Below, in pieces: positions 40,666 to 49,631 of a stretch of 64,000 bases of DNA. Origin of the DNA: Paractinoplanes aksuensis (GTDB lineage Bacteria; Actinomycetota; Actinomycetes; Mycobacteriales; Micromonosporaceae); the NCBI RefSeq assembly GCF_024137025.1, contig NZ_JAMYJR010000018.1:124001-188000 (forward strand). Direction: 5' to 3'. Below the pieces are notes generated by a model. The model had not been told where the DNA came from and made no database searches. It saw only the letters and a program-made list of their open reading frames with translations. Each line of letters starts with the position of its first letter. Position 1 is the stretch's first letter. The position numbers were made by a program, and so were the translations under genes.

Positions 40666-42519
40666 GTGTCCGCTGGAGCGAAGCGAGTCGAACAGCTGGA
40701 CCGGGTGGTCATCCGGTTCGCCGGCGACTCGGGCGACGGCATGCAGCTGACCGGTGACCGATTCACCTCGGAAACCGCCCAGCTGGGCAACGACATCTCG
40801 ACCCTGCCGAACTTCCCGGCCGAGATCCGCGCACCAGCCGGCACCCTGCCCGGTGTCTCGAGCTTTCAGGTGCATTTTGCGGATTACGACATCCTGACCC
40901 CGGGCGACGAGCCCAACGTGCTGGTCGCGATGAATCCGGCCGCGCTCAAGGCCAACCTGGCCGACCTGCCGTCCGGCGCCGACATCATCGTCAACACCGA
41001 CGAGTTCACCAAGCGCAACCTGGCCAAGGTCGGTTACGCGGTGAGCCCGCTCGAGGACGGTTCGCTGGCCGACTTCGCGGTGCACCCGGTCGCCCTCACC
41101 TCGATGACGGTGGGCGCGCTGGCCGAGCTCGGGGTGGCCAAGAAAGACGGCGAGCGCGCCAAGAACATGTTCGCGCTCGGCCTGCTGAGCTGGATGTACT
41201 CGCGCCCGTTCGAGTCGACGCTGCGCTTCCTCGAGACCAAGTTCGCCAAGCGCCCCGACCTGGTCGCGGCCAACAAGGCGGCCTTCCAGGCGGGCTGGAA
41301 CTTCGGCGAGACGACCGAGAGCTTCACCGTGCGGTACGAGGTGAAGCCGGCCCGCATGAAGCCGGGCACCTATCGCAACATCACCGGCAACCAGGCGCTC
41401 GCGCTGGGTCTGGTGGCCGCGAGCGTGCGCAGCAAGCTGCCGCTGTTCCTGGGCGCCTACCCGATCACCCCGGCCTCCGACATCCTGCACGAGCTGTCCA
41501 AGCACAAGAAGTTCGGCATCACCACGGTCCAGGCCGAGGACGAGATCGCGGCCATCGGGGCGGCGGTCGGGGCCTCGTACGGTGGGGCCCTGGGGGTCAC
41601 CACGACGTCGGGGCCCGGGGTGGCGCTGAAGGGCGAGACGATCTCGCTGGCCATCGCGCTCGAGTTGCCGCTGGTCATCGTCGATGTGCAGCGGGCCGGC
41701 CCGTCCACCGGCATGCCGACCAAGACCGAGCAGGCCGACCTCAACATGGCGCTGTTCGGCCGGCACGGTGAGGCTCCGCTGTCGGTGATCGCGCCCAAGT
41801 CGCCGTCCGACTGCTTCCACGCGGCGATCGAGGCCGCCCGCATCGCCTTGAAATACCGGACGCCGGTCATCCTGCTCTCCGACAACTACGTGGCCAACGG
41901 CTCCGAGCCCTGGCTGCTGCCGTCGGCCGACGAACTGCCGGACATCTCGGTCGAGTTCACCACCGAGCCCAACGGCGACGACGGGCGCTTCCTGCCCTAC
42001 CTGCGCGACCCCGAGACCATGGCCCGGCCGTGGGCGATCCCCGGCACGGCCGGTCTCGAACACCGCATCGGCGGGCTGGAAAAGGCCGACAAGACCGGCG
42101 ACATCTCGTACGACCCGGCCAACCACGAGTTCATGGTGCGCACCCGGGCCGCCCGCATCGAGGCGATCGAGGTGCCTGACGTCGAGGTCGAGGACGCCGA
42201 CGAGAATGCGCGCGTGCTGGTACTGGGCTGGGGTTCGACGTACGGCCCGATCGGCGCGGCCTGCCGGGCCCTGCGGCAGCGCGGGTTGCCGATCGCCCAG
42301 GCCCACCTGCGCCACCTGGCGCCGTTGCCGGCCAACCTGGGTGAGGTGCTGGCGGCGTACGAAAAGGTCGTCATCCCCGAGATGAACCTGGGCCAGCTGG
42401 CCCACGTGATCCGCGCGAAGTACCTGGTCGACGTGGTCCCCTTCAACCAGGTCAGCGGCCTGCCCTTCACCGCCGCGACGCTGGAGAACATGCTCGAGGA
42501 CGTGGTCAAGAATGGCTAG
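40666..42519 (+). CDS. korA: 2-oxoacid:ferredoxin oxidoreductase alpha/gamma-fused subunit
   Basis: A 617-residue subunit. The N-terminal gamma domain (about 1-190; RFAGDSGDGMQLTGDRFTSETA) is fused to the alpha/pyrimidine-binding domain (about 195-600; FLGAYPITPASDILHELSKH, VQAEDEIAAIGAAVGASYGGA, QRAGPSTGMPTKTEQADL). With KorB it oxidises 2-oxoglutarate to succinyl-CoA and reduces ferredoxin, a CoA-dependent alternative to 2-oxoglutarate dehydrogenase in mycobacteria. The GTG at 40666 has GGGAGG 7 bases upstream. Overlaps korB by 8 bp. Confidence 0.93.
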   Translation: MSAGAKRVEQLDRVVIRFAGDSGDGMQLTGDRFTSETAQLGNDISTLPNFPAEIRAPAGTLPGVSSFQVHFADYDILTPGDEPNVLVAMNPAALKANLADLPSGADIIVNTDEFTKRNLAKVGYAVSPLEDGSLADFAVHPVALTSMTVGALAELGVAKKDGERAKNMFALGLLSWMYSRPFESTLRFLETKFAKRPDLVAANKAAFQAGWNFGETTESFTVRYEVKPARMKPGTYRNITGNQALALGLVAASVRSKLPLFLGAYPITPASDILHELSKHKKFGITTVQAEDEIAAIGAAVGASYGGALGVTTTSGPGVALKGETISLAIALELPLVIVDVQRAGPSTGMPTKTEQADLNMALFGRHGEAPLSVIAPKSPSDCFHAAIEAARIALKYRTPVILLSDNYVANGSEPWLLPSADELPDISVEFTTEPNGDDGRFLPYLRDPETMARPWAIPGTAGLEHRIGGLEKADKTGDISYDPANHEFMVRTRAARIEAIEVPDVEVEDADENARVLVLGWGSTYGPIGAACRALRQRGLPIAQAHLRHLAPLPANLGEVLAAYEKVVIPEMNLGQLAHVIRAKYLVDVVPFNQVSGLPFTAATLENMLEDVVKNG

Positions 42520-43543
42520 CCCCACTATCCCGATTACCCCGGTCAAGCTGACGGCCAAGGACTTCAAGTCCGACCAGGAAGTGCGCTGGTGCCCGGGCTG
42601 CGGTGACTACTCGATCCTGGCCGCCATGCAGCGGTTCATGCCCGAGCTGGGCATCGCACGCGAGAACATCGTCTTCGTCTCGGGCATCGGCTGCTCCTCG
42701 CGCTTCCCGTACTACATGAACACGTACGGCATGCACTCGATCCACGGCCGGGCGCCGGCCATCGCCACCGGGCTGTCGGTGTCGCGGCCCGACCTGTCGG
42801 TGTGGGTCGTGACGGGTGACGGTGACGCGTTGTCGATCGGTGGCAACCACCTGATCCACGCGTTGCGCCGCAACGTCAACCTCAAGATCCTGCTGTTCAA
42901 CAACCGGATCTACGGCCTGACCAAGGGGCAATACAGCCCGACGTCCGAACTCGGCAAGATCACGAAGTCGACGCCGGCCGGCTCGGCCGACTCGCCGTTC
43001 AACCCGATCTCGCTCGCGCTCGGGGCCGAGGCCACGTTCGTCGCCCGGACCATCGACTCGGACGCCAAACACCTGCAGTCGGTGATGCGGGCGGCCGCCG
43101 AACACCAGGGCTCGGCGTTCGTCGAGATCTACCAGAACTGCAACATCTTCAACGACGGCGCGTTCGAGCTGATCAAGGACTCGGGCACCCGCGACGACCA
43201 CCTGATCCGCCTCGAACAGGGCGAGCCGATCACGTTCGGCGCCGACCAGCAGTTCTCGGTGACCCACCCGGCCGGCAGCTTCGGGCTCAAGGTCGAAGCG
43301 GGCGGCGAGGCGCTGGTCCACGACGCCACCGTGGACGACCCGGCGTACGCGTTCGCCCTGTCGCGCCTGTCCGGGTCCGACCTGAACACCACGCCGATCG
43401 GGGTGTTCCGCAACGTGCAGCGTCCGTCCTACGACGAGCTGATCACCAAGCAGCTGGTCGACGCCAAGGCGCAGGCCGACGGCACGCCCGAGCAGATGCT
43501 CGACGGATTGCTCGCCAAAGCCGACACCTGGACCATCCTCTGA
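42512..43543 (+). CDS. korB: 2-oxoacid:ferredoxin oxidoreductase beta subunit
   Basis: A 343-residue subunit binding thiamine diphosphate and an Fe-S cluster. EVRWCPGCGDYSIL and GIGCSSRFPYY give cysteine ligands. The ThDP motif runs from GDGDALSIGGNHLIH through NNRIYGLTKGQYSPTSE. A further cysteine lies in EIYQNCNIFNDGAF. It completes the KorAB complex; the electron acceptor ferredoxin is encoded elsewhere. 8-bp overlap with korA ensures coupled translation. Confidence 0.95.
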   Translation: MASPTIPITPVKLTAKDFKSDQEVRWCPGCGDYSILAAMQRFMPELGIARENIVFVSGIGCSSRFPYYMNTYGMHSIHGRAPAIATGLSVSRPDLSVWVVTGDGDALSIGGNHLIHALRRNVNLKILLFNNRIYGLTKGQYSPTSELGKITKSTPAGSADSPFNPISLALGAEATFVARTIDSDAKHLQSVMRAAAEHQGSAFVEIYQNCNIFNDGAFELIKDSGTRDDHLIRLEQGEPITFGADQQFSVTHPAGSFGLKVEAGGEALVHDATVDDPAYAFALSRLSGSDLNTTPIGVFRNVQRPSYDELITKQLVDAKAQADGTPEQMLDGLLAKADTWTIL

Positions 43544-43594
43544 GGAGCTGAAAGCGGTAGGCTGTCAGCCCTCATCGATGCCTGGGGGCCGGCC

Positions 43595-44395
43595 ATGACC
43601 GAACCTGAGCTCAACACCGAGGTCGCGCATTCGGCTCGGGTGTGGAACTACCTGCTCGGCGGCAAGGACAACTTTGCCGCCGACCGCGAGGCGGCCGAGT
43701 ACGCCCTGGCCCTGATGCCCGAGCTCGTGCAGTCGGCCCGGGCCAACCGCGAGTTCCTGGGTCGCGCGGTCCGCTTCCTGGCCGGCGAGGCGGGCGTTCG
43801 CCAGTTCCTCGACATCGGCACCGGGCTGCCCACCGCCGACAACACCCACGAGGTGGCCCAGGTCGTCGCGCCCGACAGCCGGGTCGTCTACGTCGACAAC
43901 GACCCGATGGTGCTGGTCCACGCGCGGGCGCTGCTGACCAGCACCCCGCAGGGCGCCACCGACTACATCGAGGCCGACCTGCGCGATCCGGCCGCCATCC
44001 TTCGCGCGGCGGCCGGCACGCTCGACTTCGACCGGCCGATCGCGATCATCCTGTCCGGCATCGTCAACTTCGTGGTCGACGACGCCGAGGCGACGGCCGT
44101 GGTGCGGCAGCTGGTCGAGGCGGTGCCGGTCGGCAGCTACCTGGTCGTCTCGCACCCGACCACCGAGGTCAACGGGCCCGCGGTCGAAGAGTCGATGAAG
44201 CAGTGGAACGAGAGCGGCGCCGCGCCGATCACCGCCCGCACGCGGGACGAGATCGCCGCGTACTTCGCCGGCCTCGACCTGCTCGATCCCGGCGTCGTGA
44301 CCTGCTCGGCGTGGCGGCCCGACCCGGCTCGGCCCCAGATCACCGACAAGGTCTCCGAGTTCGCCGGGGTCGGGCGGCTCACACAGCGACGTTGA
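43595..44395 (+). CDS. DUF574 SAM-dependent methyltransferase
   Basis: A 266-residue protein of the actinobacterial S-adenosyl methyltransferase family (DUF574). Its opening SARVWNYLLGGKDNFAADREAA is diagnostic. The SAM-binding strand is RQFLDIGTGLPTADNTHEV, followed by VVYVDNDPMVLVHARALL. Target unknown; the family is strongly expanded in Streptomyces and relatives. Its 3' end overlaps that of the convergent K+ channel gene by 17 bp. Confidence 0.92.
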   Translation: MTEPELNTEVAHSARVWNYLLGGKDNFAADREAAEYALALMPELVQSARANREFLGRAVRFLAGEAGVRQFLDIGTGLPTADNTHEVAQVVAPDSRVVYVDNDPMVLVHARALLTSTPQGATDYIEADLRDPAAILRAAAGTLDFDRPIAIILSGIVNFVVDDAEATAVVRQLVEAVPVGSYLVVSHPTTEVNGPAVEESMKQWNESGAAPITARTRDEIAAYFAGLDLLDPGVVTCSAWRPDPARPQITDKVSEFAGVGRLTQRR

Positions 44396-45392
44396 CGTCG
44401 CTGGTCTCGTCGCGGATGTACACGATCATGTCGCCGGTCTCGATGGTGACGACCTGCTCGCCGCCCAGCGGCAACACTTTGCCCCGGCGGATCAGCGCCA
44501 CGACCAGCGTCTGCAACTGCCGCGGGTTCTGGCCCACCTCGGCCCGCTCGGCGCTGCGCATGGCCAGCGCCATGCCCTGACCGGGGGTGAGCAGGTCTTC
44601 CACCACGTCGATGAGCGGCGGGGCGGTGGTCGTGAGGCCGAGCAGACGGCCGGCCGTGGCCGACGAGACGATCACGTGGTGGGCGCCGCTCTGCTTGAGC
44701 AGGGCCGCGTTCTCCTGCTCGCGGACCGAGGCGATGATCCGCACCTGGCCCGCCGTGAGCTGGCGGACGGTCAGCGAGATCAGCACCGAGGCCTCGTCGG
44801 TGTCGGTCGCGATGATGACCGCCTTGCAGTTCTTGACGTCGGCGTCGAGCAGCACGGCCGAGCGCGTCGCGTTTCCCTCGATCACCACGAGGCCGTTGGC
44901 CTGGGCCTGGCGTACGCCGTCGGGCCGGCTCTCGACGACGACGATCCGCGCCTTGGTGTAGCCCGTCTCGAGCAGGGCGGCGACCGCGGCCCGGCCTTTG
45001 GTGCCGTAGCCGCAGATGATGATGTGGTCCTTCAACTGTCGCCTCCACCGGCTGACAAGCAGGCTGTTGCGGTACTGGTCGGTGAGCACCTCGAGGGTGG
45101 TGCCGACCAGGATGATGAGGAAGAGCACGCGGGCCGGGGTGATGAAGAGGATGTTGACCAGCCGGGCGTGCGGGGTGAAGGGCGTGATGTCGCCGTACCC
45201 GGTGGTGGAGAGCGACACGACCGCGTAATAGAAGCAGTCGAGCAGGGTCAGCCCGTCCTCGTTGACGTCCCGGTAACCGTCCCGGTCGACGTAGATGATC
45301 GTCACCGTGACCAGGACGAGCAGCAGCGCGAGCGCCAGACGAATGGCGAGCGCGCGGAGAGGGCCCTTCCGGACCCTCGGCAGATGGATCAT
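44379..45392 (-). CDS. Potassium channel with TrkA-N (RCK) domain
   Basis: A 337-residue channel. TM1 is about residues 12-35, then a pore helix and selectivity filter VVSLSTTGYGDITPF, and TM2 about 85-105. The RCK domain starts HIIICGYGTKGRAAVAALLE (Rossmann nucleotide site) and a TrkA-C-like tail ends QVVTIETGDMIVYI. This is a two-TM Kch/MthK-type K+ channel gated through its cytoplasmic domain. ATG at 45392. Confidence 0.92.
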   Translation of the reverse strand: MIHLPRVRKGPLRALAIRLALALLLVLVTVTIIYVDRDGYRDVNEDGLTLLDCFYYAVVSLSTTGYGDITPFTPHARLVNILFITPARVLFLIILVGTTLEVLTDQYRNSLLVSRWRRQLKDHIIICGYGTKGRAAVAALLETGYTKARIVVVESRPDGVRQAQANGLVVIEGNATRSAVLLDADVKNCKAVIIATDTDEASVLISLTVRQLTAGQVRIIASVREQENAALLKQSGAHHVIVSSATAGRLLGLTTTAPPLIDVVEDLLTPGQGMALAMRSAERAEVGQNPRQLQTLVVALIRRGKVLPLGGEQVVTIETGDMIVYIRDETSDVNVAV

Positions 45393-45556
45393 GAGATGCC
45401 CCGCACGGTGACACCATAGCGATCGTGCCTGGGCCGACCACCCAGGACATCACATTAATCATCGTTCAGGAACATCAAATCCGTCGTTCGGCACGCTTCG
45501 GAAAAGCGGCATCGATACCGTTGCATGGGTCGTACCCCGGTTCGAAAACTGCGGAG

Positions 45557-46057
45557 ATGACCCGACGCATCGCTCTTGTCCTCGCTCTGGTTCTGGTCCT
45601 CGTCGCCCCGGCCGGGTCGGCGCAGGCCGCGGCCGCCGCCAAATCGGAGGTGCTGGCCGGCTGGACCCAGCCCACGGCGGCCAGCTACGCCGCCTGGAAC
45701 GCGGCCCGGCTCGACCGGGAGCCTTGGAAGGAGTACGGCTTCGACTGGTCCACCGACGACTGCTCGGCCAGCCCCGAGCGGCCCCTCGGCTTCAACTTCA
45801 CCCTGGCCTGCCGGCACCACGACTTCGGCTACCGCAACTACAAGGACCTGGGTGACTTCCGGGCCAACAAGGCGCGGGTCGACGACACCTTCTACGCCGA
45901 CATGAAGCGAGTCTGCGTGCGCCACCACGTCGCTGTCCGAGCCGCCTGCTACACCGTGGCCTGGACGTACTACCAGGCCGTACGCGTCTTCGGCTCGGTG
46001 ACCGCGGTGCGCCCGGCCGACCTCGACCGGGCGGCCACGCTGATGCGCGACCGTTAG
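45557..46057 (+). CDS. Secreted prokaryotic phospholipase A2
   Basis: A 166-residue enzyme. The signal peptide is residues 1-25 (RRIALVLALVLVLVAPAGSAQA). The catalytic segment CSASPERPLGFNFTLACRHHDFGYRNY carries the His-Asp pair of bacterial PLA2, with the Ca2+-binding Asp in DDCS. Two disulfide cysteine pairs are present (CSA/ACR and CVR/ACY). It cleaves the sn-2 ester of phospholipids outside the cell. The ATG at 45557 gives a proper signal peptide. Stop codon shared with the convergent gene over 4 bp. Confidence 0.92.
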   Translation: MTRRIALVLALVLVLVAPAGSAQAAAAAKSEVLAGWTQPTAASYAAWNAARLDREPWKEYGFDWSTDDCSASPERPLGFNFTLACRHHDFGYRNYKDLGDFRANKARVDDTFYADMKRVCVRHHVAVRAACYTVAWTYYQAVRVFGSVTAVRPADLDRAATLMRDR

Positions 46058-48708
46058 CCGCGCAGGGTCTGGGCGAAGCGGGCGGCGCCGTCTTCGAGAT
46101 CCGGGTGCTCGACGGCCAGGGCCAGCGCGACGATCCGGTCGAAGCCCAGGCCCACCCCGTCGGCGTAGGCGACGTCGAAGGCGGCATCACCCAGGGCCGT
46201 ACGCAGGGAAAGTTGCTGGGTCGACCAGAAGCGCCCGAACATCTCGGTTCGCCGAGCCCCGCGCGCCGCCTCGGCCCCGCCGAACAGGACCGCGGCCGTG
46301 GTCGGGTCACCACCCAGCGAACAGCGCACCGCGATGGCCGCCACCGCGTCGGCCGCCGCGCCGCTGAACCCGTGCCGCAGCCGCGAGCGCAACGCCACCA
46401 CCAGGTGATCGTGGGCCGCCACCAGGTCGCCCCGGCGCAACGCGACCATGCCCAGCAGCCAGTCCACGGTCCGCTTGCCGCGGTGCTCGGGGCAGCTCGC
46501 CTCGGCCTGCCGGGCCCCGCCCAGCAACTCGGCGGCCGGAGTCAGCTCGTCCCGCCGCCACAGCAGTTCGGCCAGGGCGATCACGGCCGGCAGGGCCGCC
46601 TCGGCCACCCCGCACCGCTCGGCCTCGGCGATCACGTCGCGGCACAACTGCTCGGCCTGCTCGTAGTGCCCGGCCTCGATCAGCGTGCTCCGGTGCCCGG
46701 CCAGCGCCCGCACCAGCAGCGCGTGATCCTCCTCGGCCCGGGCGATCCGCTCGGCCCGGTCGAGGAACCGGGTGCGCTCGGTGCGGTCGTCGGCCAGACC
46801 GGCGTGCACCAGGTGGGCGTACCCGAGCACGGCCGGTTCGACGTCCACCCCGTCCAGCCGCTGGTAGAGGCGGAGCAACAGGTCGCGTCCCTCGGCGGCG
46901 TCGCCGTGCTCGCGCCACCACGGGTCGAGGGCCAGCGCCAGCCGCAAGCCGGACCGGACGCTGCCCTTGCCGGCGGACCAGCGCAGCGCCGTCTCCCACT
47001 CGGGCACGAAAGGCGCGAGCTCGGTCAGCGACGTGGTGCGGAGCTGACCGTCGGTGTCCACGGCCACGGTATCCAGCGTGTGCATGGCCCAGGCGACGTG
47101 CCGATCCCGGGCTGCCCGTTCGTCGCCGGCCGCGGTGAGGCGCCGGGACGCGTACGCCCGGACCTGGCCCGACAACCGGTAACGGGGGCCCGGCACCAGC
47201 TCGATCAGGGACTTGTCGGCCAACTCGGACAGCGCGCCCAGCGCCTCGACGCCGCACCACTCGACCGTGCCGAGATCAACCGTGCCGGCGAAGACGGCCA
47301 GGCGGCGCAGCAGACCGGCGGCCGGGGTGCTGAGCGTCCGGTACGACCAATCCAGGTTGGCCGTGAGGCTGCCGTGCCGGTCGTCGTCCCCGGCGTTGAT
47401 CGGGTCGAGCGCGGCCAGCGGATCGTCGAGCCGGGCGGCCAACTGCTCGGCCGACAGCGAGCGCAGCCGGGTCGCGGCCAGCTCGGCCGCCAGCGGTGAA
47501 CCCTCCAGCCGGGCCGCGACCTGGGCCAGATCGCCGTGGTCCTCGACCGGCGCCGGGCGGCCGCCCCGAGCCTCGGCCGTGCGCTCGGAGAGCAGCGCGA
47601 ACAGGTCGGCCGGGGACAGCGGCGGCAGGTTCCAGACGATCTCGCCCGGCACGTTGAGCGGCACCCGGCTGGTGACCAGCACGTCGAGTCGAGGGCACCG
47701 AGCCAGCAACCGGCGTACGAGCGTGGCGCAGGCGGCGGGGGCGGCATCCGCGGTCTCGAGCACCAGCAGCATCTGCCGGTCGGCGCAGTGGTCCAGCAGC
47801 GACTCGAGGATCGCGCGGCCCGGCTCGGACCGCACCCCGAGGGCCGCCGCCACCGCGGGCACCAGAGAATCGGCGGCGACCCCGGCGTCGACCGTCCAGA
47901 TCCCTTGCGCGTACGCCTCCAGCAGCTGCCCGGCCGCGGCCAGCGCCACCCGCGTCTTGCCCGAACCGCCGGGGCCGGCCACGGTGACCATCCGGTGCCG
48001 GTCGACGAGAGCGGTGAGCTCGGCCAGTTCGGACCGGCGACCCAGGAAAGCAGTCAGAGGGGCCGGCAGGTTGTGGGTGGCGGCGCCGGGCGTACGCGGG
48101 GCCGGGAAGTCACGGTCGAGGCCGGGCGCGAGGATCTGGAACAGGCGCTCGTCATCGTCGAAGCCACGCAGGCGGTGCGGGCCCAGGTCGAGCAGGTCGA
48201 CCTCGGGCTGCATCGGAACGGCGGAGTGCGGACCGGGCACAGTCAGGGCAAAGGGGACGGGAGCGCCGGACGTCAACAGGGCCAGCATGGTCGCGCCCGA
48301 GCAGAGGATCTGTCCGCCGTGCGCGGCCGCGGCGACCCGGGCCGCCCGATGCACCTCGACGCTCGCGTACTCGCCACCGACCGGCCGGGCCGGACCGGTG
48401 TGCATGCCCATGCGGACCTTGGGCGCGACGTCGGCACATGGCCAGGCATGTGCGGACAGTTGCCGTTGAGCCTCCACACAGGCCGCGATGGCGTCGCCCG
48501 CATCGTGGAACGCGATGAAAAAACTGTCACCCTCAGTGAATAGTTCGACACCGTCGAAGTGACACAGCGCAGCTCTCATCACGCTGCGGTGATCGCCGAG
48601 GACCGAGCCGTAGTTGTCGCCGAGCATCCGGGCCAACCGCGTCGAGCCCTCGATGTCGGTGAACACAAAGGTCACCAGCCCACTCGGCAGCTCGGTCCGT
48701 CCCGACAC
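46054..48708 (-). CDS. Adenylate/guanylate cyclase-domain regulator with NB-ARC ATPase
   Basis: About 884 residues. An N-terminal class III cyclase catalytic domain (about 10-160) shows VTFVFTDIEGSTRLARML with the metal Asp, then GDSFFIAFHDAG and VRMGMHTGPA. It is followed by an NB-ARC/AAA ATPase (P-loop TVAGPGGSGKTRVALAA near 240), a winged-helix region and a TPR-like helical C-terminus with many Ala/Leu/Arg pairs. Similar proteins in actinobacteria resemble LuxR/AfsR-type ATPases fused to a cyclase; output is unknown. The GTG at 48708 has GGAGG 7 bases upstream. The frame extends to 48849 without an SD. Confidence 0.88.
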   Translation of the reverse strand: MSGRTELPSGLVTFVFTDIEGSTRLARMLGDNYGSVLGDHRSVMRAALCHFDGVELFTEGDSFFIAFHDAGDAIAACVEAQRQLSAHAWPCADVAPKVRMGMHTGPARPVGGEYASVEVHRAARVAAAAHGGQILCSGATMLALLTSGAPVPFALTVPGPHSAVPMQPEVDLLDLGPHRLRGFDDDERLFQILAPGLDRDFPAPRTPGAATHNLPAPLTAFLGRRSELAELTALVDRHRMVTVAGPGGSGKTRVALAAAGQLLEAYAQGIWTVDAGVAADSLVPAVAAALGVRSEPGRAILESLLDHCADRQMLLVLETADAAPAACATLVRRLLARCPRLDVLVTSRVPLNVPGEIVWNLPPLSPADLFALLSERTAEARGGRPAPVEDHGDLAQVAARLEGSPLAAELAATRLRSLSAEQLAARLDDPLAALDPINAGDDDRHGSLTANLDWSYRTLSTPAAGLLRRLAVFAGTVDLGTVEWCGVEALGALSELADKSLIELVPGPRYRLSGQVRAYASRRLTAAGDERAARDRHVAWAMHTLDTVAVDTDGQLRTTSLTELAPFVPEWETALRWSAGKGSVRSGLRLALALDPWWREHGDAAEGRDLLLRLYQRLDGVDVEPAVLGYAHLVHAGLADDRTERTRFLDRAERIARAEEDHALLVRALAGHRSTLIEAGHYEQAEQLCRDVIAEAERCGVAEAALPAVIALAELLWRRDELTPAAELLGGARQAEASCPEHRGKRTVDWLLGMVALRRGDLVAAHDHLVVALRSRLRHGFSGAAADAVAAIAVRCSLGGDPTTAAVLFGGAEAARGARRTEMFGRFWSTQQLSLRTALGDAAFDVAYADGVGLGFDRIVALALAVEHPDLEDGAARFAQTLRG

Positions 48709-49302
48709 GGTGGAACCTCCGCCCCCTTTGGGAAGTCGCGTCTCATGCTGACGTATCACAGCGTCACCGGCCATCGTAGAAACGGACAGTGACCGTCTTC
48801 CCGCCACGGCCGACCCCGGACGGAGGACATCGCCGACTTCGTACAGCACTACGCGTGACGTAACGAAATAGATCGAGCCGGGTCACGCCGCAGTTGGACA
48901 GTTCCGGCCGACCGTTCGGCGGTACCCGCAGGAGGCACCCGCCGAGCCGGCCCGCCGGGGCGACGACTAGCCGTTTCGCGCGGCTAGATCATCATATTTC
49001 TGGCCAAGCCGCGGGCAGTCGCACTGCCGGTCCGCCAAAGGAGAAAGATCAGCCCGGGTGGGGCGTCCGAACTCGAAAGAGGTCGCCCGTTCCCACGATC
49101 CGGGAGTGGGCCCGCTGATCCGCGTTCGACGGGGCCGGTCGCCGCCGGTGCACCGACCTCAGCACGCCGCCGCCGACCTCGAATCGGTGCCCTGTTGATC
49201 ATCGATGTCTGGGGTGACGGGGCAACGGCAGGGCGCCGGGCCGCTGGCCCGGCGGCTTTCGCCAGGTTGATGCGCGTGCGCTGCTACGACGGGCGGGGCC
49301 GC
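48709..49302. other. 594-bp intergenic region without recognised gene
   Basis: The upstream region of the cyclase/NB-ARC gene lies near 48720-48860. The rest holds short ORFs on both strands (48894-49118 plus, 48984-49202 minus, 49195-49674 plus) with no motif, no ribosome site and Arg/Gly-rich translations of high-GC DNA. I see no RNA gene, terminator or repeat in it. Confidence 0.6.
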
Positions 49303-49512
49303 TCAGCAGGCGCAGGCACCGCCGCAACAGCCGCCGCCGGTGGGAGCGGAGGGGGCGCCGCTGCCACGACCGGTCATGGCGACGGCCGACAGCAGCTTCA
49401 CCGTGTCGGCGTGGCCCTGGGGGCACGTCGAGGGGGCGGAAGCCTCGCTCATCGGCCGGACGACCTCGAACGTGTCGCCGCACGCGCGGCAGCGGAACTC
49501 GTAACGCGGCAT
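49303..49512 (-). CDS. FmdB-family zinc ribbon protein
   Basis: A 69-residue protein with a short zinc ribbon, MPRYEFRCRACGDTFEVVRPM followed by STCPQGH. The second half-site is CPxGH rather than CPxC. The C-terminus ends in a Cys-rich cluster GGGCCGGACAC that could bind metal. Function unknown. A second family member, with a longer tail, is at 8654-9037. Confidence 0.85.
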   Translation of the reverse strand: MPRYEFRCRACGDTFEVVRPMSEASAPSTCPQGHADTVKLLSAVAMTGRGSGAPSAPTGGGCCGGACAC

Positions 49513-49571
49513 GCAAGAAGAGTAGGGCCTCCGGAGCGGAGAGAAACAGCCAGTCGGCGCGTGGGCGGGAG

Positions 49572-49580
49572 TTATCCACA
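49572..49580 (+). promoter_or_regulatory. Single perfect DnaA box
   Basis: TTATCCACA in the 119-bp divergent gap between the zinc ribbon and transglycosylase genes, 39 bp before the latter's -10. Same strict consensus as the pair at 25807-25836. Confidence 0.45.
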
Positions 49581-49631
49581 GGCATCAACGCGACCCCTCG
49601 TGGCGGGCCTCGGTTGGGTAGTGTCGTCCGC

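Noticed and set aside
40522..42567. 681-codon minus ORF over korA
   Set aside because: Composition is His/Arg/Gly-rich with no domain; korA in the plus frame is unambiguous.
46054..48849. Longer start for the cyclase/NB-ARC protein at 48849
   Set aside because: The added residues lack conservation cues and an SD; GGAGG is placed correctly for the GTG at 48708.
48850..48880. GTGACGTAAC as a BldD site
   Set aside because: It has adjoining half-sites, not the spaced palindrome, and there is no supporting context.
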